Made by a program: the position numbers and the translations under genes | Part shown: piece by piece, positions 22,515-34,376 of the stretch | Position numbering within the stretch: position 1 is the stretch's first letter | How the letters are laid out: every line of letters begins with the position of its first letter | The notes under the pieces: generated by a model | The model's input: only the letters and a program-made list of their open reading frames with translations | Database searches by the model: none | What the model was told of the DNA's origin: nothing | Assembly (NCBI GenBank): GCA_944990035.1 | Contig: CALYLX010000082.1 | Location: 1 to 64,000 of the forward strand | DNA: 64,000 nt | Origin: Clitopilus passeckerianus | Lineage: Eukaryota; Basidiomycota; Agaricomycetes; Agaricales; Entolomataceae | Reading direction: 5' to 3'

Positions 22515-24010
22515 CGCAATACCATCTCCTGTGTTGGCCTTGTGGCCGCACGCCTATGCCCATCCCCGTATCTTCGGAGCAGGCTCAGAAGGGCCCGCTT
22601 CTGTTCAGCCTGGACGGAGTCATGATGGACTTCCAGTAGCAGTAGCGTTTTTGGTGCGAGGAATGCAATATGTATCGTATTATGTGTCCAATAAAACATC
22701 AGCGTACGGCTTTGAGCGATCCTCGGACTATCGTAAGATTGAAACTAGAGTTCTCGGAGAAGAGAGCGTCAAAAGACAGGTAGAAGGGAGTCGAGGAGGG
22801 ATACATTCATACGGTGCTTAATCATGAAGAAGATCAAAAGGTCGTAGGGTATGAAAGGAACTGTGCTGAGATGGGGATATATGTGACAACAGCGAAATAG
22901 TATGATGCTCTCGTTCGAGCCTCTCAGGATACCGGCTGTACCTCGTGTCAATTCCAAATCTCCCAGTTTGGGCCTCCAGATCAGGTGACATAGCTCCTTG
23001 AGGTCTGTATTTCCTGGAAGAAGGATGGTATAAGGGCGAGGACGACGATGAAGACATGAAAACCCACCTTTCTTTCCTTCGCCACCACCAGAGAGACTGC
23101 GCCGATGACTACAATGATGATCTTGAGCAACCTTCATCCTACTCTGAGGGAAGAGGATAAGCAAGTAGAGCGAGAGACCGAGGGCGCGATTCGGGGCAAC
23201 CGTGGTTGGTGTCATGAACGGTGACCATGTCTTCGTGGGCGTCGTTGCTAACATTAACGGTGACCAGGCCATGCCACATGGAGTCCGCAGAGCTTGCGCG
23301 AGCAGCGACCGACGATGGCCGAGCAGCGTGCGGGTAGCTACCACCAACCCTAACTCGAGCCACCTAGGCATGGCCGACCCCTGTATTGGACGATACCGCT
23401 CCCGTATGTCGACGACGACGGCCACGGTGAGATGGGAACCAACTGCACAGAGCGTCATGCTGGTCCTCACTGCCGTTCGTGTGGTCAAAACCATCTTCAG
23501 CGACAACCTCATTCGGCTTCCACATCCGACACCCGACGCCTGCCCAATGCATTGCAGACAACTAGCCGACCGTGCTGGAACGATTGGCCAACGCCCACCA
23601 GAGGCGTTCCCGAGCTGCATCCTGCCATCCTCCACCTCCTCGGAATCACGCCTTCCCGATGCAGGTACCACTTTGGGCGAATGCTGGAAGCAGCCATCCC
23701 ATGCAGCTTGAGGCAGTAATCAGCCCACCAGTAAACTAGCTGACGGTCGTTCTGCTGCCTACCGGCCATAGCGCGAGGGTTAACGGTCGTCATGGTGCCC
23801 ATGGTTGTGGATGCGTGGTTGTCGTTGGTGATGTCCTGGAAGCGATAGGTGTTCTCAGGAGGCGAATGCATGTACATCCAGGTGAAGAATATGAGGCAGC
23901 AGGTAGCGGGATGGTCGGTTCGGGACAACTGCTTGAAAGGGAAGGATTGTGGGTGTGGGGCAGCGACTGCGAGGTTCGTACGGGGGTCTTGACGATATCA
24001 GCGTAAGGAT
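22515..24010 (+). repeat. Segmental duplication, copy A
   Basis: About 1.5 kb similar (roughly 75-80% by eye) to 27583-29085 in the same orientation. Matching landmarks are the GGCCGCACG block (22544/27634), the GTAGGGTATGAAAGGAACTG block (22846/27915), the CACCTTTCTTTCC block (23067/28131) and the right end GACGATATC (23991/29062). The first 100 bp correspond to the last exon of the acidic gene 25346-27729. The rest contains long overlapping frames on both strands whose coding status is unclear. Confidence 0.8.
22545..22639 (+). pseudogene. Terminal exon fragment of the acidic-protein gene, duplicated
   Basis: Encodes RTPMPIPVSSEQAQKGP then LLFSLDGVMMDFQ and a stop. This aligns without gaps to the C-terminus of the gene at 25346 (RTSMPISVSSGEAQEGP, LFSLDGVMMDFS, stop). 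No matching upstream exons were found before 22515, so this is a 3' fragment carried by the segmental duplication. Confidence 0.55.
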
Positions 24011-25345
24011 ATTTCAAGAATCTTCATGGAACGACGAATCACAAGTTTGGTGGCTGAAGTCGCCATCCGGGTTGCCATTGATGATAGTGCAACCAGGAGA
24101 GGTCTAAATGGCCTGACAGAGAGAGAGAAGATTATCAGTAAGGAGGAGAAGAATGGGAAACGATGGAGATGTTCGTACCAGACCACGCCTTGCAGAAACA
24201 GATATGGCCATATCCGAGGATTCGTAGGACTTGTAGGTATCGTGAAAATCGGTGCAGATTTTCGCCTTTAGGTAACTCTAGTGTTCCATAGTATGTGAGG
24301 TGCCGCCAGTACCCTGGCCGTTCTAGTATCCGACATTTGAAAAATGATAGCAGCTCGTCGCAGGCATGATAGTGGTTCGGACGCAAGGTGCCTGTGTTTG
24401 CTCCATTCGGAATTCCCAAACAAGGACCTGTGCCAGCATGATGATACAGGATTGCAGGGGTGCGTGATCAGTTGCTGAGCCCTCTTTCGTGGACCCACAG
24501 GGAGGGATTTCGTTGATGATGAGTCCTCGACCTCCTATATGAACTATCGTTGAAAACTCGGGTACTTTGGATTAAAAACGGTCTACTTCTCGTCCTGTTC
24601 GCGTCGACCCTGAAGTGAATGACGGCAGCATCCAAAAACTGATATCAAGCCCGGCAGCTGCTCTTTGTACTTCAGTCAGGCCCACGATAGAGGCCGTGAT
24701 CGTTTGGTGCGCAATGGATACAAATCACTCGCGATAGCGATACTCTATCTATGAAAGAGATGAGAACAATGACAATACGAGCTGGATACAACTTACATGC
24801 CTCAACCTTCGCCTGGTCTGTCGGAATCTGGATGGAAACGGACTGGAGTTCGCACAACTGCACCCACAATCAGGTTCACAGCTTTGTTCTCGTGGTTCTG
24901 TGGGCGTCAGTATTCAGGGTGCATGACTTCCACTGGACCACCCTGATGGTCGCTTTGGCTAATTATGGTATACCTTGCTTGCCGTTCGGGGCGGCGACAT
25001 GCAACATCATGAAAGCTTCTTCAATCTGTCAGAAACCTACGAGATTATGCGCTTAATGCACACAAAGGTCAGCCTCGCTGTACGAGGTCTCTTAATCTCT
25101 TGGTCATGAGTGCATCGGTTAAACTACCGCAAGAGATGGACATTGTGCTTGTTTTGCCTCTAAGCTCGTATCCATGACGATTCCTGCTCTTAATTCCACT
25201 CGCTTCTGGAACATCCCCACTTGAGGCGATGCCTAATGCTCCTAGTATCGAGCATCAGGGTACCTGTGTGCCATATATCTGCCAAAGAACTGTCAACGGC
25301 ACGTTTAAATTCAAACACCCCGCCACTTAATCCGTCACACTCCTC
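24011..25345. other. Intergenic region between duplication copy A and the acidic gene
   Basis: About 1.3 kb. Weak similarity to sequence right of copy B continues to about 24150. The remainder holds short frames without recognisable content and the promoter of the gene at 25346. Confidence 0.4.
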
Positions 25346-27729
25346 ATGCCTCGACGTTCTTTGACACCGATTTCTCTGGACCCCGATGACTGGCCACCTT
25401 CCAAAGCGGACCGTAGAATTTTACGAAAACATTCCTACGAGGTGTACCAGAGAATGGATACAGCGGATCAATTGCGAGAGTCAATCACAGTGCTGGGAAA
25501 GGTCCTTTCAAGGTCCGTGAGATATCCAGAAGAATTGGATGAAGATGAACTCCACGAGCTGTTATACGACACAGATATGAACGATACCTACTTGGCGAAG
25601 CTTCTGTGGAAGTGCTGGAGGATGGGATCTTTTGAGCCGTGTAGAGAGTTTGATGGCAGGATGGAATGGTCGGTCGCAGACTCAGGTGTGTTGAATGCCT
25701 CAATCTCTCCAAACCCATTCACATATCCTTCCGAACACCTAGACGTAGGCGGTCGCCCTTCGATAGTTGCCATCCTTGGTAGGCGTTCACGGGTCTACGA
25801 GGTTGATCCATACGAAGAAGATTTGCGACGTGGCTACTCAATCTTTGCCACTCTTGGTCGACACTCTAGGGTGCGCGAGATCGATGTCGACAGTGACCAT
25901 TCCTACGGCGATGACTCGGACGGCAGCACAGACAGTGCGGAGGTCTCGGAGTCTGACGATGAGGAGTCAAACGTCGACTCAGAATCTGAGGATGACAAGT
26001 CTGGCGAGGATGATTCTGAGCGGGAAGAGCCTAGGCCTAGCAGCGACGAGGATGAAGAAAGCGATGGCGTCGGCGATTATAGCACCCCGATGAGAAACGG
26101 AGCCTCGGATAGCCGTCAACGTTTCATTAAACAGGAAGTCCAGCACTCCGACGTGGACTCGGATGACGGTAGCCAGGTCAAAATACAAGGAATATTGAGT
26201 CAAGCTTCCGATGCGTCTGCGCCTACAAGAGCTCCTCCCCGGCCTGTACGTCGAGGAGAAATCCCTACTATGCGTCCTCAGGAAGAAACCAAAGGAGGTA
26301 AATATGGTACAGTTTTCTGTGTCCGTTCGCTGACCATCATCCTGAAGCACTTCGGAATGTTGACCCGTGTGTCCCCGTTGGAGATGCAGTACCGCGTACC
26401 ATTGTTGATGAAGCTCCAGCTATGAACCTCCTTATTTCTATCACTGTCAGTGGGGGCTCGATAAGCCAAGCTTTCAGCCCCTCGGATTCGCCCCGGGTAG
26501 TCAACGAGATTACTTCAGACGCTTCCATGCCCGAAGGTGAGTAACGATTTGTCGTGTCCTGCGCGAGTCGACCTTACTGAAACAACTCTGCTTCGAAAGG
26601 GTTAGCCGACTCGCCTCTTTTAGATCCATTCTCAACCGGTTTTACCAGTATCAACTCAAGACGTCCAGGTAAGTATCGCATTCTCGTCAGCAGATCCCAC
26701 TTCTGATGACGAAATAGATGCTAGTAAGGACGAACTCCACCCAACAGTTCTCAGTATTGCAAGTTCTACGGACACGTTGGACTTTTATGCTGGAGACCGA
26801 CCCACGGAAACGCATTCGCACCTCGGACGTGCGCCTAACGAGCACCCGCTCTCTCGGGTTCCAGAGTTAACACCGGACCGTATTCGAGTAATGCCTGCAA
26901 ATATCCATTCGACAGGTGTATCGGAGTCTACGCCTGAAAGTACGTTCCCTGATATTCTACAACCATTGAGCGCATTGTAACGAAAATCCCTGCAGACTCC
27001 ACCAGCACTCGTCTAGGTTCACCAGTACCAGTCGAGAGGCTGGTCCTTTCCGTCGATGTGGTCACAGAGAACAACAACTCATCCCAGGGCCCTGGCTCGA
27101 GTACTACGACGTCGCCAGACATGCCAGGAATGTGGAGAACTGAGGACGACAGCGTAACAAGAGGTAGTTTTCCCCAGCAGTACTCCATTACGAAGTTGAC
27201 CGTTCTCCACGTAGAGATGCAAGAATCGGGCTTCACAGGGCACCTAGCTCTGCCGTCGTTGATTTCGAATGCATCAAGTAATGTTACCGAGGAACTAACT
27301 TCTCTCAACTACGGGGCACAAGTTGAAGCGTTCAATCAAGTCGTAGAAGACGGGATGACGACCCTACCACCGGAGTTCAGGCCCCTTCATTCCGAATCTG
27401 TAGACGACAACGACTTATCCGAAGCTGCTGAAGATCTCCTGAGAGAAATACGTGAGTGAGAACCTATCATTATCACTATATGATGCTGAGAGGCGCACGC
27501 TATAGTAACACCTGAACCATCAGACGTTGTTCCACCTTTAGATTGCACAGGGTTACCTTTCTGCGGTAGTTGGTGCAGGGCAAGACGACGCACCATCTCC
27601 ACCATTGGCCTTCATCCAGTCAACCTGTTCAGTGGCCGCACGTCTATGCCCATCTCCGTATCTTCCGGGGAGGCCCAGGAGGGCCCGCCTCTGTTTAGCC
27701 TAGACGGAGTCATGATGGACTTCTCATAG
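25346..27729 (+). CDS. Acidic serine/aspartate-rich protein of unknown function
   Basis: Not recognised. It starts MPRRSLTPISLDPDDWPP at 25346. The first exon codes for an N-terminal domain (about residues 1-130, including ELDEDELHELLYDTD and LAKLLWKCWRMGSFEPC), then an imperfect internal duplication (SIVAILGRRSRVYEVD / SIFATLGRHSRVREID), then about 90 residues of Asp/Ser/Glu-rich sequence. Later exons, joined by short introns starting at about 26298, 26537 and 26669, are Ser/Thr/Pro-rich. The last exon reads PFCGSWCRARRRTIS to LFSLDGVMMDFS, with the stop at 27727. Likely a soluble, largely disordered, perhaps nuclear protein (inference). Its 3' end lies inside duplication copy B. Confidence 0.6.
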
Positions 27730-29085
27730 TACTGATGATTTCAGCAAAGCAATATGTATCATATTATGTATCCAGTAAAACATCAAGTGTTCGAGAGGTC
27801 CGCAGACTACCGTAAGACTCAATCGCGAATAACTAGGTGGTTAGAGGATAAGTCGAAGGGAGGCGAAGAGCGATAGGTGAGACGGTGTCAATCGGGGCCG
27901 AATCAAAATAATCGTAGGGTATGAAAGGAACTGCGCGGAGAAGGGGATATATGTGACGATGGCGAAACAGTATGTTGCCCTCATTTGAGCTTGGGTACAG
28001 CCTGTACCCCGTGTCGATTCCCAATTTCCCAGGTTAAGCCGCAAGGTCAGGTGACATAACTCCTTGAGGTATACATTGACTAGAGGGAGGATGGTATAAG
28101 GACGAGGACGACGATGAAGACATGAATCCCCACCTTTCTTTCCATCACCACCACCAGCGAGACTGCAGCGACGACCACATCGATGGTCTTGAACAACCTT
28201 GACCATACTCCGAGGGATGAGGACATGCAAAGAGTACATGGAGCCGAAAGCTTGATTCGGGGAAACCATGGTCGGTGTCATGAACGATGGTAGCGTCTTC
28301 GTGTGCGTCGTTGCTGACGGTAGCGGTGACCAGACCATGCGACGTCAAGCTTGCCGGAGCGACGAGCAACAGTGACCGAACAGCATGCAAGCACCCATCA
28401 CCAATTCCAGCAAACCCGACTCGAGCCACCTCGGCACACCAGGCCACTGTACTGGACGATACCGCTCCCCAGTATTGACGACGACGACGGCGTTGGTAAA
28501 GGGAGAGTTGACGATATCGAGTGGTATGCTGCTCCTCGCGGGCGCCCCCAGCAGCAAAGCCATCTTCCACGACCAACGCTTTCGGCTTCAACATCCGAGT
28601 CCCGACGCCTATCCACAGCACAACGGGAGCTTAGCCAACTGTGGCGGAACGACTGGCTAACCACGACGAGAGGCGTCGCCCAGCTACATCCCGTCATTGC
28701 CAGACACCTCCTCTGCAATCCCGCCTCCCCGACGCAAGAACTACTTTGGCCGAATATGGAGCGTGGCGATGCTGTGCAGCTCCAGCCAGCAACGAGTCCA
28801 CCAGTGAACGAGCTGACAGTCGTTCTACTGCCGATGGGCCATAGTATGAGGGTTCATGGCCGTCAAGGGGTGAACGGTGGTGGATATGCGGTTGTTGTCG
28901 GCGACGTGCTTGGAGCAATAAGTACTTTGACGAGGTGGGTGCATATGCGTGCAAGTGAAGATCACGAGGCAGCGGAAAATGGAATGGTCCATTGGGGACA
29001 GCTGCGGGGAAGCGAGGGTTTGTGGGTATGGGACAGCGGCTGGGAGGCACGTGCTGGGGTGTTGACGATATCGACGTGAGGGAGC
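27583..29085 (+). repeat. Segmental duplication, copy B
   Basis: Direct repeat of 22515-24010, starting in the last exon of the acidic gene and running about 1.35 kb past its stop. Both strands contain long frames (plus 28351-29079; minus 28145-28621 and others). Because alignments to copy A look similar in several frames, I could not decide on a coding strand. A decayed convergent gene is possible: a minus-strand acceptor-like pyrimidine tract ending CTATTAG near 29190 has a counterpart near 24120 in copy A. Confidence 0.8.
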
Positions 29086-29741
29086 TTTGAGGAACCCAGT
29101 GGGAAGGAGGGGCGCGGGTTCAGCCTACATCATCAACCGAGTTGAAATTGGCGGCAGCAAATCCAGGAGCAGTAGTAGTGGCCTAATAGAGAGATAATGG
29201 ATCAGTCAGCAGGCAGAAGGCGGAAAGATGAAGGACGCTGTACATACCAGAGTGAACTCTATGGATTGTGTCGTTAATCGGGTTCCTTGTATGAAAATGT
29301 TTGTATGTATTTTCAGCCGAGTTTATCACTCCATGGTGCGGGAGCAGTCGGATCTCTTGAGCATTGTAGTAGTCTGGGAGGAGAAGACGATAACAGCTTT
29401 GCAGGCGATGGTGGTGGTTCAGGTGCAGGTTGCTTTGTTTGTGCAGTCGATTCCTGCCAAACAATGAGATGTGACAGTGTGACAGCGTAATAAATGTCAC
29501 CTTTGATCTCTAAATTCGTCTTTCTCTTATCTTGAGTTTTATGGGAAGAGTATTAATGGTGAAGGGTACCGGTAAACCACGGACCAAGTTGACAAAAGAT
29601 GCATAGGCTACTGGTAGTCTCGCCGGAAATGGCTCTCAAGAACTGCCTTCGGGAACCGAACACCTCTTCTGGCAGTAGGTCAATTCCGTCGCTGTGCCAA
29701 TACAGAACTACTCTCAGACCTTGGGTTTAGTTCTACTAATT
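29086..29741. other. Intergenic region
   Basis: About 0.65 kb right of duplication copy B. It holds the possible 5' part of a decayed minus-strand gene and the 3' flank of the gene ending at 29742. Nothing firm. Confidence 0.35.
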
Positions 29742-30681
29742 CTACATATAGTTCACCTCCGTGGACTCCTCATCTGTAGGCTTCTCTTTGGTACAGTTAT
29801 CCGTACCCATTTCTTCGTTAGAGTTCTCCCCCGCAGGCTTCGCTTGGGTAGAGTTTTCCTCCATAGACTTCTTCTTTCTTGGACTAGTCTTCTTCCTATC
29901 GCTACACGAAACTGGTTTCGGTCTATATTCGGTGTCAGAATTTTCGATAAGAAATGATCGTGGGATCTCCATCAGTTGAAGGCAGGCATAGATCCTAAGA
30001 CAACGTGTCGACGTCTTTAACCAGCCCTCTTGGGCTTCAGTATGGTCGGGGACTTTTTCGAAATAACGTCCTGCAGCTGACACAGAGAGGAGGGGATGTA
30101 GGCTGCATTCGATCAAGGTTTGCCCCGGAATACAAGCCGTTCCGCCGGGGCTAAAGATTGAGATGGGCTTGGGATTGAAGAAGAGTCTGTACTGATATTC
30201 TTTGCTTTTTAGTCCCTCCTGGAAAACATTCAGGCATCAAATATTACTCAAGGGCATCCACCTACAACAGTATCCCAGAGCTCCCTTCTCCGAGTGGTCT
30301 TCCAGAGTTCTTCTGGAAAAGATGCAGAATTTCCAGGAGGACGTCATCGTCTGCGACAAGAGCCCACTTCGACTTGTAAAAGCCTTTCACCAATTCTTCT
30401 CGCGCTAAAGAAACTGTTAGGACAGTAAACAGTGTGATAGAGATCTCAAGTTACCTTTCTGTAGATTTGTGCCCACAATTTCCGAAATAACCAGCTGTCC
30501 ACGTCCAATGCCCATACAGTATTCTATCGGGTCGAACTGTCTGGAACGTGAACCATAATCCACACCATAGAATTAGTATTCAACGCACTTTACGAAGGTC
30601 AAGGGCATAACTAAAGTAAGGAAAAGTTTGAATCTCGTTAGATGAGTCTTCGGTGTAGAGGTCCGACAAAGATAGTGTCAT
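29742..30681 (-). CDS. Hypothetical protein with charged repetitive C-terminus
   Basis: Not recognised. The proposed start at 30681 (MTLSLSDLYTEDSSNEIQ) is followed by an intron, then DPIEYCMGIGRGQLVISEIV, a second intron, then SLAREELVKGFYKSKWALVADDDVLLEILHLF. The last exon runs from about KSKEYQYRLFFNPKPISIF to a Lys/Glu-rich tail with three degenerate units (SMEENSTQAKPAGE, SNEEMGTDNCTKEKP, TDEESTEVN). The join between the third and last exons is uncertain: the obvious donor (GTAGGT) leaves a stop in phase, so a splice is misread or there is a frameshift. No signal peptide or TM segment. Confidence 0.45.
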
Positions 30682-31032
30682 GGTGGTTGTGGTTGTGGTT
30701 GTGTTGAGACGCTAGAGTAGATCTTTCTGTGACATTCAAATCTAGTCTTGGTTTACCCACAACCGTCACAGCCGAGGTTCTTGGACCCTGAGATTGAGGG
30801 AGTACGTAGTCCTGCCATGATAATTTCTTCACGGGAGTTACGATACGGTTGCGAGAGGTTAATGGAACTTAGAAACAGAATCCCCGAGCATTGAATATTG
30901 AATCTTGAAGTGCCCTGTTCTCCTTCAAGTACTATGCACGAACGCGTGTAATGGGAGCCCTCTATCATTTCCACACGGCGGACAATAGTAAGTAGTCCTA
31001 GTTCTCACCGCGTTGAACTGGCCTATCTTCAA

Positions 31033-32405
31033 CTATAATCTCCCCTTGTCCTCGCTTCGAACTACAGTAATACGGCCACTGCAGCGTTGGAGCCACTAAG
31101 AGATTTCAAATGAGTGTTTGAACAAAACTTTCGCATGATTAAGCACAAACCTTCAGTCGGTAATACAGATACCTGAATTCCCAACTCGACGGCTCTGTGG
31201 AACCAGTCTGACTCCACGGGAATCACAGGTAGAGGATACAGGGCCTGCAAATAAGGCTCCACAACGAACCCGAAATTGATAGAAGTTAGATTCTTCCACT
31301 TGTTTTCGTTACGCACGCCGAAAGCTAAATCAAGCTGAACATCGGTGTTGAGAGGCCACAACTCAAATAGATATTGAGGGTGCTCTTCGGTCCACGCGGC
31401 TGCGAATGAGATTCGCCGGAGAGATGGGGGCGGTTGTATTCGGTGGAGAATGGCCATGCTGAACTCCTCATAGCGATTAACGCCGCGTGGATATGAGATG
31501 TATAGGTGCTCGAGTGCATTGCATCGCTGGAGCGATCCAAATTCTATCCCTGTTCATAAGAGGACGCTTAGTAGTGTACGATGAGTGACTGTATACAGAG
31601 TGGCTCCTACCTCGCTGAGCCGTAATTCGTAAAACGAGTTTCTGCAGTGAATTACTGCTATGGTCAAGAATTGATTCCAGGATGCGCTTCGCCGTAGCCC
31701 GATCGTTCAAGTCCATCGAAAATTCTTTCAGACCACGCAGATTAAAGTAGCTCGTAAAGCCCACGTAACTACGCATGGCGAAGAGACCAGTCAGAACTAA
31801 TCGTTCTAAACGTATCGTTGGGCCAGCCGCTGGGCTCCTGATCTCTCCGATGGGGTATAGCAGTCCGACTTCTAGCAGTTCTAAAAAACGCAGAAATGGG
31901 AGTTCTAGGAGTGCAGCAATGTCGAAGTCGACAGCCTTATAGATCTGAACTGATTGAAGGTTGAAAAAGGTAGGAAAGCTATGCTCAGCCAGCAGGCATA
32001 GGAATGGGGACAACGATGGAACCCTAGGCAGTTCCTTCTGAGGGTCAATTTCGTGATATTTTGGGGGTGAATGATATCGAGAATATCCAGTAGAGAGCCC
32101 CTCCGCTTTGAGATACCAGATTCCTTAGCTTTGTGGTCGTATCTCCGATCATCTAGATCGGTTGCAAAGACCTCCCGAACATATGATGCAAGTCGGATAC
32201 GACGGACCAGCGCGGCGTGCAGGCCGTTCAGATTGGTTTGCCGGAAGTTAATGAAGAGTTTCCGAAAATGGCGTCGCTGAGCACGTTCTCGGAAGTGTGA
32301 ATCGATAAGGGATGCGTTCTTGTGATGTTTTGTTAATACGGCGTCGTCATCCTCGTCATCAAGGTGGTCAAGAATGTAGTCAATTATCTCGGGTGGTAAC
32401 ACCAT
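31033..32405 (-). pseudogene. F-box-like/LRR-type gene with one frameshift
   Basis: Starts MVLPPEIIDYILDHLDDEDD at 32405, an F-box-like N-terminus as in Agaricomycete F-box/LRR proteins. It continues with HFRERAQRRHFRKLFI, then leucine-rich segments (QNITKLTLRRN, NLQSVQIYKAVDFD, LERLVLTGLF, LRGLKEFSMDL, SLQKLVLRI). The reading frame shifts by one at about 32030-32045, directly after LTLRRN. The downstream frame picks up PSLSPFLCLLAEH, as in the paralog at 34377. A 3' intron and last exon (TEVRSEDKGRL, stop at 31033) are shared with that paralog. With the rest intact, the shift could be a consensus error; otherwise the gene is recently inactivated. Confidence 0.7.
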
Positions 32406-32650
32406 ATCCCTGCCCTTAATTGCTGCTCCTCCTGGGATCAGCTGATGGTGGAGAGAAAGAACGTTCAGGAGGTAATCGAGCTAGCTGATCCGGGTAATGA
32501 TTCGGGATAACCCGGTCAAGGAAACCTCTCACCTAGGCTCGTGCCCGTAGCTATCAATATGTTTCACATCATGGAGGGAATTCATAGTTGGCCGCTATTT
32601 GGCAAAAACAAATACACGACCAAAATCTTGAGCTACATATGCGACTTCAC

Positions 32651-34037
32651 CTACTTCAGCATAGCACTCTCTCCTGTCGAGTGACGGTATCAGACAAAGG
32701 GGCCACAGGAAGACAGACGGCAAAATAGATCAACATACTTGCATATCCCAACACACCGACGGACACTCCCTTACTCACAACGTTCTCGAACTGATGTGTC
32801 TGGAGTGGGAACGTACTGGGAATCGCTTGGTTATCCCGGTCCGAGATGAACCGAAAACCGATAGAACACAGGTTCGGCCAGAAAACGTCGTAGTTCTCTG
32901 CAATGTTCTGATCGAGCTCTAGGAAGTGCCTGCCGCACCAGTCCGTGAATACGTCCAGCATGTCATCCTCCCAAGTGAATGCGAACTGAAGAGTCTGAAT
33001 TGAAATGGGTGGATGAAATGAGGTCATAAGGATCTCGCCTTCCTCGCCTTCTTCGTCAGTCATCTCAATCTGTACTACAAAGTCCTGAAACCAGAGCGTC
33101 AAGTCAACGAGGACCTTGCAGCTCTGAAAGATATCCAGATCTGAGAGAACTAGTGTGGTGCATCGGCTTCTCTGATAAAGGAGGAAGAAAAGATCAGACG
33201 AATCGCACCTTCATAGCTCCATATCTGCAATACCAGTTTCGTCAGGCAGTTCCTACTAGCCGGTATAATGCATTCGAGGACAGGTTCGTATCCATTATCG
33301 TTGTCACAGTCGATTGCGAGAAAACGAAGCGAGCTCAGGTCGAAGACCTTTTCATGATCATCCCATTTCGAATGAGTGCTCCCGTTACCAAGCCCAAGCA
33401 CAACTAACCTTTCCAAGGGCTGTGGCGAGTATTCCGGTGGACATTCTTCTGCCAGGTCGGACATGGGAGGCTCAAGGGAAGTATTGTGAAGTTCTAAACT
33501 GCGTAAGGAGGGCGCACCCCTCAGTACACTGAGGTCAACGTCGATGCCCTGTCCGAGCCGAAAATGCCGGAGATTGGCGAGGAATGGCATATCTTCGAGA
33601 AAGTCAAGCATCAGAAGCAAGTCTGGTGTATTACTGTGCCCATAGTCAGCGCGGCTAACGTCGACGTCTAGGCGAAGTTGAGTGATAGGTGAGGTCCGTA
33701 GGATGTGGAGAATTTCGGGTAACAATTCTGGTTGAGCCCTAGCCAGTTGAGTACCTAAACTGGGGTGTGAGGTAGTAAAGTCAAGTCGCAAAATGCATAG
33801 CTCCTGGACGTAATTAGCTAGCTGCGAATTTCCCGCTAGGGTCGACAGGAGCCAAGCGAGCTCGGGATGGCCGTAAGGGACTACCAAACGTCTGAAGATG
33901 TATCGCTGACCAGCCTGGTGAAACTGGCGGTCTACGAGAGACAGATTCATCAACGCATTGAAGTCGCTTGGCTCATCTAGATAAAGACATCGCGCGATGT
34001 TCTCAGCGAGATCGAGGGGGAACTTTGTGGCACGCAT
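32651..34037 (-). CDS. F-box-like/LRR-type protein
   Basis: Starts MRATKFPLDLAENIARCLYL at 34037. The N-terminal F-box-like helix set (DFNALMNLSLVDRQFHQAGQRYIFRRL) is followed by irregular leucine-rich repeats (NYVQELCILRLDF, SPITQLRLDVDV, LRHFRLGQGIDVDLSVL, PSLRSLELHNTSL, LERLVVLGLGNG, LSSLRFLAIDCDN, CLTKLVLQIW). An intron joins SYE to DLDIFQSCKVLVDLTLWF, using an acceptor a few bases downstream of the one in the 62757 paralog, which preserves the frame. A likely last intron (GTATGT donor) gives an end near 32651; read-through ends at 32656. SCF substrate adaptor by family. Paralog of the partial gene at 62757. Confidence 0.7.
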
Positions 34038-34376
34038 CCTGATCGTGGTGAGTGTGTGAGTAGTAGTTCTGACTCCGACGGCTTTCGGTTTTGTTCATTG
34101 GGCTCATCATCACATGTTCTGGTTAGGCACCGGAACAAAACAACGAAGGATAAAGTTGGTCGTCTGATGCAAGTGCGCAGCTCATAATTATAATGGCGCT
34201 CATCCGACCCTTCGGAATAAGTCGACTTGTCCGAGGTCCCATCGCCGATGCCTCACTTGGACGATTCTGCAGTAAGGAAGCACTCAAATTCCAACGTGAA
34301 TTCTACGTGGATTACATCTTACGAGCACCCTGAGAAGATATCAAAGTAACGGTATGCCGAACCATGCGCTCTTCAG

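Noticed and set aside
22769..23671. A 300-codon frame on the minus strand
   Set aside because: It lies in the segmental duplication and is interrupted in copy B. Composition looks like a shadow frame, and other frames on both strands are equally conserved.
28351..29079. A 242-codon frame on the plus strand with similarity to 23815-24006
   Set aside because: Only its last third is open in copy A. Frame conservation is no better than on the opposite strand, so no CDS was called.
30681..30704. Short GTGGTT tandem repeat
   Set aside because: Only about four units at the start of a gene; a simple microsatellite and not a CRISPR or functional array.
33110..33180. An apparent frameshift at the exon 2 start of the F-box-like/LRR gene
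   Set aside because: Using the acceptor TTCTCAG instead of CACTAG keeps the frame and gives DLDIFQSC, so the gene can be intact.
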